IMG/VR virus record: IMGVR_UViG_3300045978_000397
Span: 1-43,461 of that record
Direction: 5' to 3' (one strand)
DNA: 43,461 nt
From: a virus
Below are positions 13,895 through 22,760 of this stretch, in pieces. Within the stretch, counting starts at the first letter, position 1; every line of letters starts with the position of its first letter. The notes beneath the pieces are model-generated. The model was not told the DNA's origin. It saw only the letters and a list, made by a program, of their open reading frames with translations, and did no database searches. Made by a program: the position numbers and the translations under genes.

Positions 13895-15028
13895 ATGGCT
13901 GAGACGAAGGGCGACGCGGAGGCCCCAACACCCGCGGTGAGTGGCAGTGGAGGGAGCAGTGAAACTTTGTCTACCGACGACCTGGCATTTCTAATGCAGG
14001 AAGAGGCAGACGCCGCCGGGAGACCGGCGCAGACAACTCAAGCTCAAGATACAGCAGGTGCGGATTCTCCGCGTGACGCGCATGCCAACGCGACATCCCC
14101 GCAAGGGGAGGACCCGAAGGCTCCGCCGGCAGCGGACGAGGATGACGCCGAAGACGACACCGACACTGAGGACGACGCTGAGACTGACCAGGATGATCCT
14201 GACGAGATCGAGGCCGAATCAGACGAGGAAACTGACGAGCAGGAGAGGCCGAAGAGCCGGCTGGAGAGACGGATTCCGAAACTTGTTGCTGAACGAAACC
14301 AGCTCCGCAAGGAATTGGCGGAGCTCAAGCGCAGTGGGGCAAACCAGGGTGGAATTCCGCAGGACTTTCTCCTGAATGACCCGGAGTACAAGCGGCTGCA
14401 TGATGCCGAGACGGCAATCCAGACCGTGCTTGCCGGCACAAGGAAGCTGCGCTTACAGCTCGACAATGATCCGGACGAGGGACTGAAGGAATTCGGCAGG
14501 ATACTCAAGATAACCAATCCTGATCTCGACGAGGCTAAGGCCTGGGTAGACGAATTCTACGAGGAGCAGCGCGGGCGAATGGGTGTGGCAATTGCCGAGC
14601 GAGTGGCGCGGCGTTCCGAGCTCCAGCGTGAGAGAGTGGCCCAGAGGGTGGCATGGATGAAAGAAGTCGATTTGGACATGCCATGGGTTGGGAACCGAAA
14701 GGACCCGAGGCAACGCTACCGAGCCGCAATCCTCAAGGAGTACCCGTTCCTCGAGCACATTCCAGGTGGGCCGTGGATCGCTGCGGTGGCCGCGCATAAG
14801 ATGGCGAAGATGGAGAATCGTGGGAAGTCCACAGGGACTCAGGCTCCGGCGGGAACACAGCAGAAGGAACGAAGGGTTCTGCCCTCTGGAAACGTCGGCA
14901 CATCCCAGGCCATTCGCCAACCAATCGGTGATCGGAACAGGCGTTTGAGTGATGCCATGAAGCGTCACACGGAGAATCCGGACGATGCTGCCTTGAGTGA
15001 ATTCCTAGACGTTGTCTCCATCGTCTAG
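13895..15028 (+). CDS. Scaffolding protein
   Basis: A 377-residue protein immediately upstream of the major capsid gene, the usual scaffold position. The N-terminal 120 residues are disordered and strongly acidic (EDDAEDDTDTEDDAETDQDD within about 80-105). Next comes a coiled coil (LVAERNQLRKELAELKRSG, about 133-151), a helical middle with WVDEFYEEQRGRMGVAIAER, and a basic C-terminal part that would contact the capsid protein (RNRRLSDAMKRHTENP). This layout fits tailed-phage scaffolds that guide prohead assembly and then leave. No protease motif is seen. Confidence 0.8.
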   Translation: MAETKGDAEAPTPAVSGSGGSSETLSTDDLAFLMQEEADAAGRPAQTTQAQDTAGADSPRDAHANATSPQGEDPKAPPAADEDDAEDDTDTEDDAETDQDDPDEIEAESDEETDEQERPKSRLERRIPKLVAERNQLRKELAELKRSGANQGGIPQDFLLNDPEYKRLHDAETAIQTVLAGTRKLRLQLDNDPDEGLKEFGRILKITNPDLDEAKAWVDEFYEEQRGRMGVAIAERVARRSELQRERVAQRVAWMKEVDLDMPWVGNRKDPRQRYRAAILKEYPFLEHIPGGPWIAAVAAHKMAKMENRGKSTGTQAPAGTQQKERRVLPSGNVGTSQAIRQPIGDRNRRLSDAMKRHTENPDDAALSEFLDVVSIV

Positions 15029-15044
15029 AACAGACTGAACTCAC

Positions 15045-16058
15045 ATGGCAAGCGGAGTTTTACTACACGACGTCAAGGGCCAGCCCAGGGAAATCCTCGA
15101 TCGCGTTCTCATAACGAACGCCAAGAAGTTTCCGCTGATGGCCATCATTCCCAAGGGACCAGTCGTCGACACGGTACACTATGAGTGGCCTCTCGACACT
15201 TACGAGGACCCGACGGATAACGCGGCGATTGACGGAACGGACATCACCGATTACGACAACGCCCAGAAGAACTACACGATCGCCGCCAACAGAATGCAGT
15301 GGCTGCGTGATCGGGCGATGGTCGGCGAGCTGGCGGAAGTCGAAGCCCAGGCCGGCATTCCCAACAAGCGCGGGTACGCCATCAAGAAGAAGATGGAGAA
15401 ACTGTACCGGGACGTCGAGGCGATGCTCGGCAGTGACAACGACGTCCAGGTCGGAACTGGTGCTGTCCCCAACAAGTGCCGCGGAATCGGTGCCTGGATG
15501 CAGACGGTTATCGCAACCCCTGGCTATAGCCTCAGCACGGAGTTCACGCCACTCGCCGGACAGATTATCACGACGGCGACGGGCACGCTTGCGCAGACCG
15601 AGGTCCAGTCCGCACTGCAGACGACATGGCTGCGAGGCAACGCGGACGACAGCGACGAGTACAGTTTGGTGTGCGGCGCCAACCTGCGTGCCAGATTCAC
15701 TACGTTCACCTCATTCGCGGCAGGTACCAACACCTACGCGACTGCCAGGTTCTATTCGGCTGAGCTCAGCAAGAAGGTCATCTGGGCGACCATCGACCGG
15801 TTCGAGGGCGACTTCGGAAAGATCAACTTGATCCCGACGCATTGGAACGCTCACCCGAATGTCGGTGGCGACGCCGCCAAGAACCTGGCTCGAGGCTATG
15901 CGTTGAAACCGTCCAAGTGGGAACTCATCTGGAAATGGATGCCCAAGGTGAAGCCCCTTCCGGACAACGGCGGCGGCGAGCGGTTCATGGTGCACACCTA
16001 CATGGGACTGCGTGCGATGCATCCTGGCGCGAACTTCGCATTCAAGGGTGCGACTTGA
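15045..16058 (+). CDS. Major capsid protein, SU10 type (DUF5309-like)
   Basis: A 337-residue HK97-fold candidate. Near the N-terminus it reads KKFPLMAIIPKGPVVDTVHY, followed by EWPLDT and AAIDGTDI. This matches the P-L...I-P-K-G-P...EW-D pattern I associate with SU10-type capsid proteins (DUF5309). Later parts include the AKNLARGYALKPSKWELIW segment and a C-terminal RFMVHTYMGLRAMHPGANFA, which also looks family-like. It follows the scaffold with a 16-base gap. The family call is recalled, not searched. Position and length agree with it. Confidence 0.85.
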   Translation: MASGVLLHDVKGQPREILDRVLITNAKKFPLMAIIPKGPVVDTVHYEWPLDTYEDPTDNAAIDGTDITDYDNAQKNYTIAANRMQWLRDRAMVGELAEVEAQAGIPNKRGYAIKKKMEKLYRDVEAMLGSDNDVQVGTGAVPNKCRGIGAWMQTVIATPGYSLSTEFTPLAGQIITTATGTLAQTEVQSALQTTWLRGNADDSDEYSLVCGANLRARFTTFTSFAAGTNTYATARFYSAELSKKVIWATIDRFEGDFGKINLIPTHWNAHPNVGGDAAKNLARGYALKPSKWELIWKWMPKVKPLPDNGGGERFMVHTYMGLRAMHPGANFAFKGAT

Positions 16059-16103
16059 TCCGGTCCAGCGTCCTCTGCTGGAAACCTCAACCATAGGACA
16101 CCC

Positions 16104-16538
16104 ATGGAAGTTCGACCTCTGACAGTCCAGGAGATGGCGGGACGTGACATCACTCACGTCGTCAAGATCAATCACACCGATCTTAATGCGACGGCCGCAC
16201 TCATTAAGTCGTTAGCGATTCTGCCGACTTCAATGATCAAGAACGGCGTTCGCGTGCGGTGCATTGGCATCAATGTCACGGTCCCTTTCGTTGGAGTCAC
16301 AACGCTGACTCTACAGATCGGTGAGACCGATACGGATCGGTTCTTCACAGCAACCGATGTGAAGGCGAAAGCATTCACGGCGGCGTCGTCGGCAATTACG
16401 ACACAGCCGTTCGCGTTCAACGTGGCTGACACCGTTGATGCGCTATTCACGGCGACCGTGGACAATCTGACGTTGTTGAGTGCAGGAGAGGTCATCGTCC
16501 TGCTGAACGTCTCCGATGACAGTGTCGTGCTGATTTGA
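16104..16538 (+). CDS. Beta-rich head protein (possible capsid decoration)
   Basis: A 144-residue protein just downstream of the major capsid gene. It is rich in Thr, Val and Ala with alternating strands (GVRVRCIGINVTVPFVGVTT, then LTLQIGETDTDRFF) and almost no helix-forming stretches after residue 45. Small beta proteins in this position often decorate capsids or form head spikes. No family motif is recognised, so this is inference from place and composition. Confidence 0.6.
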   Translation: MEVRPLTVQEMAGRDITHVVKINHTDLNATAALIKSLAILPTSMIKNGVRVRCIGINVTVPFVGVTTLTLQIGETDTDRFFTATDVKAKAFTAASSAITTQPFAFNVADTVDALFTATVDNLTLLSAGEVIVLLNVSDDSVVLI

Positions 16539-16558
16539 AGCGCGAGCACGGGAGCCGA

Positions 16559-16942
16559 ATGTATTCCAATCTCCTGGCGAGGTCCAACTTCGACGCGCTA
16601 TTCGAAGGTGAGGGCGTTTCCGATGATGTCGTCCGGGATGTCATCGCGGAGTTCGCGTCCGACGACCAGAAGCAGGAGATGGAAGCCGGCCGCCTCCGGA
16701 CGGCGGCCGGCCACTGCAACCAGAACCTGCCGAATTATTGGAACGAGCTTGGGATGCCAGTGATGAGGCCAACCGTCGACGATTACTGGCGCCAACAGGT
16801 GAAGCACGACGCCATCGGTGATCCGGACTTTTGGGAGTGGTGGCTCCGACGTCCGGATGGTGCCTACGCCAGGGTCAAGTCCAAGTCCCCAAAGCTGATT
16901 GTTGGATGGAGCGGCGAGAAGAGAAGCACGACGAAATTCTAA
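16559..16942 (+). CDS. Hypothetical head-completion-region protein
   Basis: A 127-residue protein rich in Trp, Asp and Arg: LARSNFDALFEGEGVSDDVV, later NQNLPNYWNELG and DPDFWEWWLRRPDGAYARV. I prefer the ATG at 16559, preceded by GGGAG, over a TTG at 16535 that overlaps the upstream stop. It lies between the capsid and connector genes, but I cannot assign a role. The Trp-rich FWEWWLRRP segment is distinctive. Confidence 0.65.
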   Translation: MYSNLLARSNFDALFEGEGVSDDVVRDVIAEFASDDQKQEMEAGRLRTAAGHCNQNLPNYWNELGMPVMRPTVDDYWRQQVKHDAIGDPDFWEWWLRRPDGAYARVKSKSPKLIVGWSGEKRSTTKF

Positions 16943-16955
16943 CCTCCAAGGTCCA

Positions 16956-17252
16956 GTGCCAGCGCAAGCCTATTTCGAAACGGACGGTGTCGGCGACTGG
17001 TACGACGCTGTCGCAGCGACGGGACCTGGTCAATCGCCTGGAACGCACCCGGAGTTGTGGAGCAAGCTCGAGCTCCCGGCTTGCCTTGAGATGGCCATTG
17101 TCTCCGAGGCCGTCGCGTACCTCCAACGCGCGGATGGACAATTGGACAAGGCCGTTGCCCAGGCCCGCATCTTCGAAGTCGAGCTCGAGCGTCTAATCCT
17201 TCAGCACGGCGACTTCGGAACTCACACTCAGCCCGCAGTCTTCAGCCGATGA
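16956..17252 (+). CDS. Small head-tail connector-region protein
   Basis: A 98-residue protein from a GTG at 16956 with AAGG eight bases upstream. The centre is alpha-helical (LPACLEMAIVSEAVAYLQRA, then DKAVAQARIFEVELERLILQ), giving a helical-bundle shape seen in some connector proteins. It overlaps the next gene as ATGA. An ATG upstream at 16899 lies inside the previous gene and is unlikely. Confidence 0.6.
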   Translation: MPAQAYFETDGVGDWYDAVAATGPGQSPGTHPELWSKLELPACLEMAIVSEAVAYLQRADGQLDKAVAQARIFEVELERLILQHGDFGTHTQPAVFSR

Positions 17253-18271
17253 TTGCAGTGCCATACAGCTCTATTCTCCAGGGAGTGGCCGACGCAATGG
17301 GCTGGGAGATCAAGAGCGATGGCAGCCCCAACCTGAACAGCCAGCAATGGCACGAGGCTAAACGGGCGATATCATTGGCGGCCGGGGATCTGTGGCGCCG
17401 GGCATTTTGGCGAGAGCTCCTCGAATGCGAGGAGCGGTGGTTCGCTCCAACCTGGAACGCGACAGAGCTCGTGGAATCAGGCACGGTGCGATTCCACGGC
17501 GGCGCGAAACGGTATTACCTCGCTCTGCGCGATGCGCCGTCGCAACCCCCGGTCATCTTCGAGTCCGGTGGATGGCAGGACACCATCGGAGATTGGACCA
17601 GGGCTGAGATCGACTACGGAACCGGCACGCCCTGGGATAGCACGAAGGCCTACGAACCAGGTGAGCGTGTCAACGATCCGGTCCAGGCCGCGTCCTATGA
17701 GTGCATCAAGGCGAATACCAATCATGCCCCGCCATCGAGCGAATTCTGGGGATTGCTAATCCCGTTCGAACCGGCCGTGCCGAAGCTCGGCCCTGAACTC
17801 ACGCCGATCGGCAAGACGGAGGGGGTCTACAACGCGGACCCGTCGAGATTCCCGGGAGCCCTTCGGCACGCCTTCATCGACCAGGGCGACCGCCTGAGCA
17901 TGCGATCCATGACGTCGAGTTCGGCGTGGGTCAGGTTTCTCCGACCGCCGCCGGCATTCCGCGGCGACATCTGGTCCGCGGACGCCTCCTATAGCCCACC
18001 TCCGATCCATGGTGAGCCAGGAGGCGGGTCGACCCCAACGGCCGCGATCCTGGTGGCCATTCCCGGCAAGGGCGCTCTACGAGCTCTCACGGTGCATCTG
18101 GACGGGCAACTGGTGTTCCTCGATTACCTGACCACGCCAGGCGATGCCAACGGCGGCAATTTCGTTTTCCGGGCGACCCTCACCAATCCTGACGACGGAG
18201 TCGACATCCTCAAGCCGGACGATATCGACGCGGCCAGGCCAGGCCGGTGGCAACGATCTCTCAATCCATAA
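17249..18271 (+). CDS. Structural protein with carbohydrate-binding-like module
   Basis: A 340-residue protein in the connector/tail junction region. The first 100 residues are mixed (WEIKSDGSPNLNSQQWHEAK, then RRAFWRELLECEERWF). Around 128-170 lies a short module, WDSTKAYEPGERVND...SYECIKANTNHAP...FWGLL. It follows the pattern of chitin-binding type 3 or phage adhesion modules (Y..G..V....Y.....N..P......W). The C-terminal half is beta-rich. It may be an adaptor or tail-attachment protein. It ends as TAATG into the tail spike gene. Confidence 0.65.
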   Translation: MIAVPYSSILQGVADAMGWEIKSDGSPNLNSQQWHEAKRAISLAAGDLWRRAFWRELLECEERWFAPTWNATELVESGTVRFHGGAKRYYLALRDAPSQPPVIFESGGWQDTIGDWTRAEIDYGTGTPWDSTKAYEPGERVNDPVQAASYECIKANTNHAPPSSEFWGLLIPFEPAVPKLGPELTPIGKTEGVYNADPSRFPGALRHAFIDQGDRLSMRSMTSSSAWVRFLRPPPAFRGDIWSADASYSPPPIHGEPGGGSTPTAAILVAIPGKGALRALTVHLDGQLVFLDYLTTPGDANGGNFVFRATLTNPDDGVDILKPDDIDAARPGRWQRSLNP

Positions 18272-21200
18272 TGAAACTCGTCCGAATTGCGGCCTTTCTC
18301 TGGACGGCCCTGGCGGTGTGCGCCGCCGATGTCCGAGTCTTCGATTCGATAGCCGACCTCGCCGCGTGGGAGCCGTCACCGAGTGCATCCAACTTCGTCG
18401 TCCGGTCGTATGACGCCCGGCGCCCATTCGGAGCGCACCGGCCCGGGCACTACGACGCGAACAGCACGGCCGTGACGAACCAGGGCTGCGTCTTCGTCAC
18501 GAGCACGGGCGTCGGGCGCAACATCATGGATGACTGCCTGGGCAGTGTCATGGATGCCCGCTGGTTCGGTGCCGTCGGAGACGGCGCCACCGACAACACG
18601 GCCGCGTTCCGGGCGGCCCTGGCCGCCGCCCGGGTCAACCGCGCGGCCCTTTACATCCCGGGTGCGACGAATAGTTACCGGATCTCGTCCAGCCCATCGC
18701 CCGCGATCTCGCTCGACCAGTCCGGCATGCGCATCTATGGGACGGCCGCCGCCGGCAACCAGGCCGGTCTGCCGACCGTTCTGGTCGACACCTCGCCCAA
18801 TGTGACGCTTCGCGTGGGTGGCGGGACGGCCGAGATCCAGGGTGTCATCATCGAGGATATCGTCTTCCAGGCCGGCACGTCCGGCCAGGGCGTCGGGATA
18901 CAGCTGGCCGCCAGCTCTGCTGCGGCCAATCTCTCGCGTGTCGGTGTCCGTGGCTATGCCACGGACATCCAGATCACCGACTCTGGTGGCCACGTCCTGG
19001 ACCAGGTCAGCATGGTCGGCGGGACGACCGGCCTCTACATCAGCGGACCCGGCAACAACATCACGGTCACGTCACCGCTCTTCTCCGGCCAGACCCTCAC
19101 GGGTCTGATCGTCACCAACCAGCCCTTCTGGGCGCCTGGATCCATTCGGATCCAGGGCGGGATGTTCACCAACCAGGTCTGGGCCGTGGTCATCGACAAG
19201 GGAGGGGGCGTGACCCTCGCCGGCCAGCATTGGAGCAAGGTCGGTGTTGGTGCCCCCCGGGGTGCCATCGACCTTCGGAAGGACTCCTTCCACTGCACTG
19301 TCGAGGATGGCGTCTTCGACGCCATCGGGACCAATGCACTCAGCGTGCAGGGCCTCGGGCATTCGTTCGCCCGGAACGCGCTGCGCGACCGCCTGCCATT
19401 GGGAGCCTGGTTCTACAGGCTCCTGCCGGTGGCCAAGAACACCGCCATCTGGCAGGCGCCCGTGAACTTCGCCTCCGGTGGCAGTGGTGCCACCATTACA
19501 GCCACGGTCGGTTCCGCCCCGGGCGGCGGGCTGCAGCAGGCCAACCTGACTTTGGGATCGGGTGGCACGCTGTACACGTCCAACGCCTGGGTGCGCGTGT
19601 TCCACGCGACCGGCCGTGGCGCCACCGTCCGGCCGACTATCGTGAATGGCACGGTGACCGCAGTCACTCTCGTGACTGCGGGCACTGGCTACACCGGGAC
19701 GGCACCCGGGGTCGCTGTCGTGGACGCAGGCGCCGGTTACAATGGCGACGGCGAGGCGACAGTCATCGATGGGACTCGCTATGACCGCGCCGCGGGCGCG
19801 AGCCAGCCGCCGGCGCCGCTCTACCTGGGTTCCGGCCTCGTGTTTCACGAGGCCGACCGTCAGATCTACGCGACCCGCGAGGGTCGCGATCCCATCCCGG
19901 TCGAGAGCCGGTTCTACCGGGTGCCGACGACTGGCGCGGTCGATGCAATCTCGTTCTGGAACAGCAACAGCGTTGCTGTTGCCGGGTTCCGCGTGGACAA
20001 CACCCCGAGCCTGGCGATCACCCTTGGGTCGGTCGAGCAGGCCCGGTGGCTTGACCTGGGACGTCTGGCGCTTGCGCCCCAGGCCACCGATCCGTCGTCG
20101 GCCCTGGCCGACGGCCAGCTCTACTTCAACACCACGGCCGGCCTGAAGCAGCGTCTTGGCGGCGCGTGGACCTCGATGGGTGGGGGTGGCGGTGGGTCGG
20201 GCGACGTAGTCGGGCCGGCCTCGGCCATGCCCGGTACGATACCCGTATTCGCGGACACAACGGGCAAGCTCCTGGGAGCCCAGAGTGTGCTGTCGATCAC
20301 CGGCAGCGTGGCCAGGGTCTCAGGGAGCCTGGAGGTGGGTGGTTTGATAACAGCCCCCGATGTCCAGGCCTACAACGTGGTGGGGGATGACAGTCTGAAC
20401 ACGGACAACAGCATCCTGTCCGGGGATGCACGCACGAGCTGGCCAGTGGGCAATGGCCTTGTCCGCACCAACGTGAACGTGGCGATCTCGAACCCCTCCT
20501 TCGATGTCATCAAGCTGGGCGTGCTCGCTTCCTCCAATCTGACCCGCAGCGTCGCGATCCCGCGGCACGATGAGTCGACCAAGGGCCGGCTGCGCAGGAT
20601 CGGCTTCGGTCTCACCGCATTCTCGACGCTCTTCGCCAGCTTCGAGACCATCAGCGGGGATGGCGTCGATGCGGTGCTCATACCGGGCTTTTCTTCCTGG
20701 GCGAACCTTGGGTCGCGTGTGTCGCTTGGCGGGGTGGAGGTCGGCAGGACGGTCAAGCGGATGACACTCTACAACTACGTCGGGAATAACTATCAGTCGC
20801 CCTGGCCCATGCTTTCGGAGCACGACGGCAGTCCTGGAAACCTCTCCGGGGCCGGCGCGGTGCATACGCGCGAATACTTCCTGAACGCGAACGATGCCAT
20901 GCGCCCGGACCACTACCAGATCCACTACATCACCGAGCGGAGAGACCTGACCAACTTCGTCGGCACCGGCACGCAGAATGTCGAGTACGCGGCCATCTGT
21001 GACGTCACTCTGACCATCCCGCCGGGGGCGCCCGGGATGTCGTGGCCGCTTGACTTCGCGTACTATTTCAGGGGATTTGCAGACAGTTACGGTTTCCTGA
21101 CCGTCTACTATGAGTACGACGACGACAGCGTCAGCGGGCCGCCGTCGTCGGTCGCCGGCAACGTGGCCGTGTTCGCGGATGCCACCGGCAAGCGCCTGAG

Positions 21201-22683
21201 CGACGCGAAGGTGATCTCGGTCACGAGCACCAACGTGACGGTGAGGACCAACCTGGCGGTTGCCGGCAGTGTCGCCGTCAGTTCCAACCTGTCCGCCGGG
21301 CTGAACATCTCGGCCTCCTCGATGACTCTCGGGGGAAGCACGATCACGAGCTGGCCAAGTGGTGGCGGGGGTGGGACGGGCAATGTCACCGGGCCGGCGA
21401 CCTCGGTCGCGGGCCGTCTGGCGATGTTCTCGGACACCACGGGCAAGGTGATCGCCGACTCGGGCCGGATCGGCATCGTCGGGACCGACATCGTGGCCAC
21501 CAGTCCCATCCTGATCACCGAGCTGCGCACGTCCACTGCCGGCACCGTTCCGGGGTTTCCCGTGCATGTGCAGGATACCTACAACGGCTCCTATGGCATG
21601 CGGGCTCAGAACTCATCGGATGACTTTGCGGCAAGCGCCAGGTTCTATGTGCATTCCGGCACGGCCAATGCGTCGTCCGGGGGTCTTTTTGCCTATCATG
21701 GGGCTGCAGTCAGTCAGCTTTACCGGGACACGGTCGCGATCATCGCCAATGGTGATGCATCGGAGGGGATCATCCTGAACCCGACCGCGCCCGGGTCGCG
21801 CATCCGGCTGGTCACGGGCATCACCCAGTTATCGGTCGGAAATAGCGTGGATATCCTGGGTGACCTGAACGTGAGCCGTGTCATCAGTGGCGATGGCTCC
21901 GGGCTGACGAATCTTCCCATCGCCGGTGTCGGCACGAACCTCAACGTCTGGAACCTGAAGGCGACCAACAACGTCGCGGCGGCCTCGATGACCTTGGGCG
22001 GGACCACGATCTCGAACTGGCCGTCCGGCGGCGGGAGCGGCGATGTGACAGGTCCGCCGTCGTCGGTGTTCAGGGGCATACCGGAGTTCGCCGATACTAC
22101 AGGGAAGCGGTTGACCAACTCATGGATTTCGAGCGATGAGGCGTCTGCTTCCGTGGTCATTTCCAACACCGCCCCGGTGCTGAAACTCGTTGCAACGAAC
22201 AATTCTTCAGGTGCCCGACTTAACATTGTCGGTGGCGGAGGTAATATCCTTCGTATCCAGACCAATGGCGTGACGGTCGTGGATATACGGCCGGACAACA
22301 TCCGTAAGTATCTCAACGAGGTGATCAACCCGTCGGGCGGCATTTCCGGCGCCCGGTTCTGGGCCGATGATGGCAAGTGGTCCGTTCCCCTGGTCAGGAA
22401 GGTGCGAACCAACGAGGTGGCTGTCATCGCGCGCAGCAACTACATCGATGCGACCCTGGTGAATCTTCAGCTTGCGCGGCAGCAGGCGACCAATGCCCTG
22501 GCCAACTGGCTCTCGCTCACCCCAACCCAGAAGGACTTCGCCCAGTATCGCACCATCGAGGTCCTGGCCGAGGTGGTGAAGCTCATGGAAATCCTGATGC
22601 TCGAGAAACGCGACGACCTCTTCGAGCTGGGCCTGGACGAGCCATTCCCTCAACCGCCGACTCCACCAGTTCCTGACCCATGA
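18271..22683 (+). CDS. Tail spike/fibre with Sec signal peptide and repeated modules
   Basis: A 1,470-residue protein starting at the ATG of a TAATG overlap. It begins with a clear Sec signal (MKLVRIAAFLWTALAVCA, then ADVRVFDS), very unusual for a tail protein. Residues about 90-130 (DARWFGAVGDGATDNTAAFR, then ALYIPGA) open a pectate-lyase-3-like right-handed beta-helix. Four later modules share the plan GSGDVxGPxSxxxGxxxxFA followed by DTTGK (from about 20197, 21127, 21373 and 22035). Two SMTLGGSTITSWPSGGG-type linkers and a GDGSGLTNLP element join them. The C-terminus is helical and ends in a proline-rich tail. It probably binds or cleaves host surface polysaccharide. Confidence 0.8.
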   Translation: MKLVRIAAFLWTALAVCAADVRVFDSIADLAAWEPSPSASNFVVRSYDARRPFGAHRPGHYDANSTAVTNQGCVFVTSTGVGRNIMDDCLGSVMDARWFGAVGDGATDNTAAFRAALAAARVNRAALYIPGATNSYRISSSPSPAISLDQSGMRIYGTAAAGNQAGLPTVLVDTSPNVTLRVGGGTAEIQGVIIEDIVFQAGTSGQGVGIQLAASSAAANLSRVGVRGYATDIQITDSGGHVLDQVSMVGGTTGLYISGPGNNITVTSPLFSGQTLTGLIVTNQPFWAPGSIRIQGGMFTNQVWAVVIDKGGGVTLAGQHWSKVGVGAPRGAIDLRKDSFHCTVEDGVFDAIGTNALSVQGLGHSFARNALRDRLPLGAWFYRLLPVAKNTAIWQAPVNFASGGSGATITATVGSAPGGGLQQANLTLGSGGTLYTSNAWVRVFHATGRGATVRPTIVNGTVTAVTLVTAGTGYTGTAPGVAVVDAGAGYNGDGEATVIDGTRYDRAAGASQPPAPLYLGSGLVFHEADRQIYATREGRDPIPVESRFYRVPTTGAVDAISFWNSNSVAVAGFRVDNTPSLAITLGSVEQARWLDLGRLALAPQATDPSSALADGQLYFNTTAGLKQRLGGAWTSMGGGGGGSGDVVGPASAMPGTIPVFADTTGKLLGAQSVLSITGSVARVSGSLEVGGLITAPDVQAYNVVGDDSLNTDNSILSGDARTSWPVGNGLVRTNVNVAISNPSFDVIKLGVLASSNLTRSVAIPRHDESTKGRLRRIGFGLTAFSTLFASFETISGDGVDAVLIPGFSSWANLGSRVSLGGVEVGRTVKRMTLYNYVGNNYQSPWPMLSEHDGSPGNLSGAGAVHTREYFLNANDAMRPDHYQIHYITERRDLTNFVGTGTQNVEYAAICDVTLTIPPGAPGMSWPLDFAYYFRGFADSYGFLTVYYEYDDDSVSGPPSSVAGNVAVFADATGKRLSDAKVISVTSTNVTVRTNLAVAGSVAVSSNLSAGLNISASSMTLGGSTITSWPSGGGGGTGNVTGPATSVAGRLAMFSDTTGKVIADSGRIGIVGTDIVATSPILITELRTSTAGTVPGFPVHVQDTYNGSYGMRAQNSSDDFAASARFYVHSGTANASSGGLFAYHGAAVSQLYRDTVAIIANGDASEGIILNPTAPGSRIRLVTGITQLSVGNSVDILGDLNVSRVISGDGSGLTNLPIAGVGTNLNVWNLKATNNVAAASMTLGGTTISNWPSGGGSGDVTGPPSSVFRGIPEFADTTGKRLTNSWISSDEASASVVISNTAPVLKLVATNNSSGARLNIVGGGGNILRIQTNGVTVVDIRPDNIRKYLNEVINPSGGISGARFWADDGKWSVPLVRKVRTNEVAVIARSNYIDATLVNLQLARQQATNALANWLSLTPTQKDFAQYRTIEVLAEVVKLMEILMLEKRDDLFELGLDEPFPQPPTPPVPDP

Positions 22684-22760
22684 GCCTGCGGGACATCCTG
22701 ATCGCACTGGCAATCGCAGCCATCCTCTTCATCACGATCCTGATCTACATCTACCTATGA
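22680..22760 (+). CDS. 26-residue membrane peptide coupled on both sides
   Basis: The reading frame MSLRDILIALAIAAILFITI continues with LIYIYL and ends at TGA (22758-22760). It overlaps the spike stop (ATGA at 22680) and the next start (ATGA at 22757). Almost the whole product is one hydrophobic helix after a short charged start. The two-sided coupling argues for translation. It could be a tiny holin-like or tail-associated membrane peptide; nothing specific shows which. Confidence 0.6.
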   Translation: MSLRDILIALAIAAILFITILIYIYL

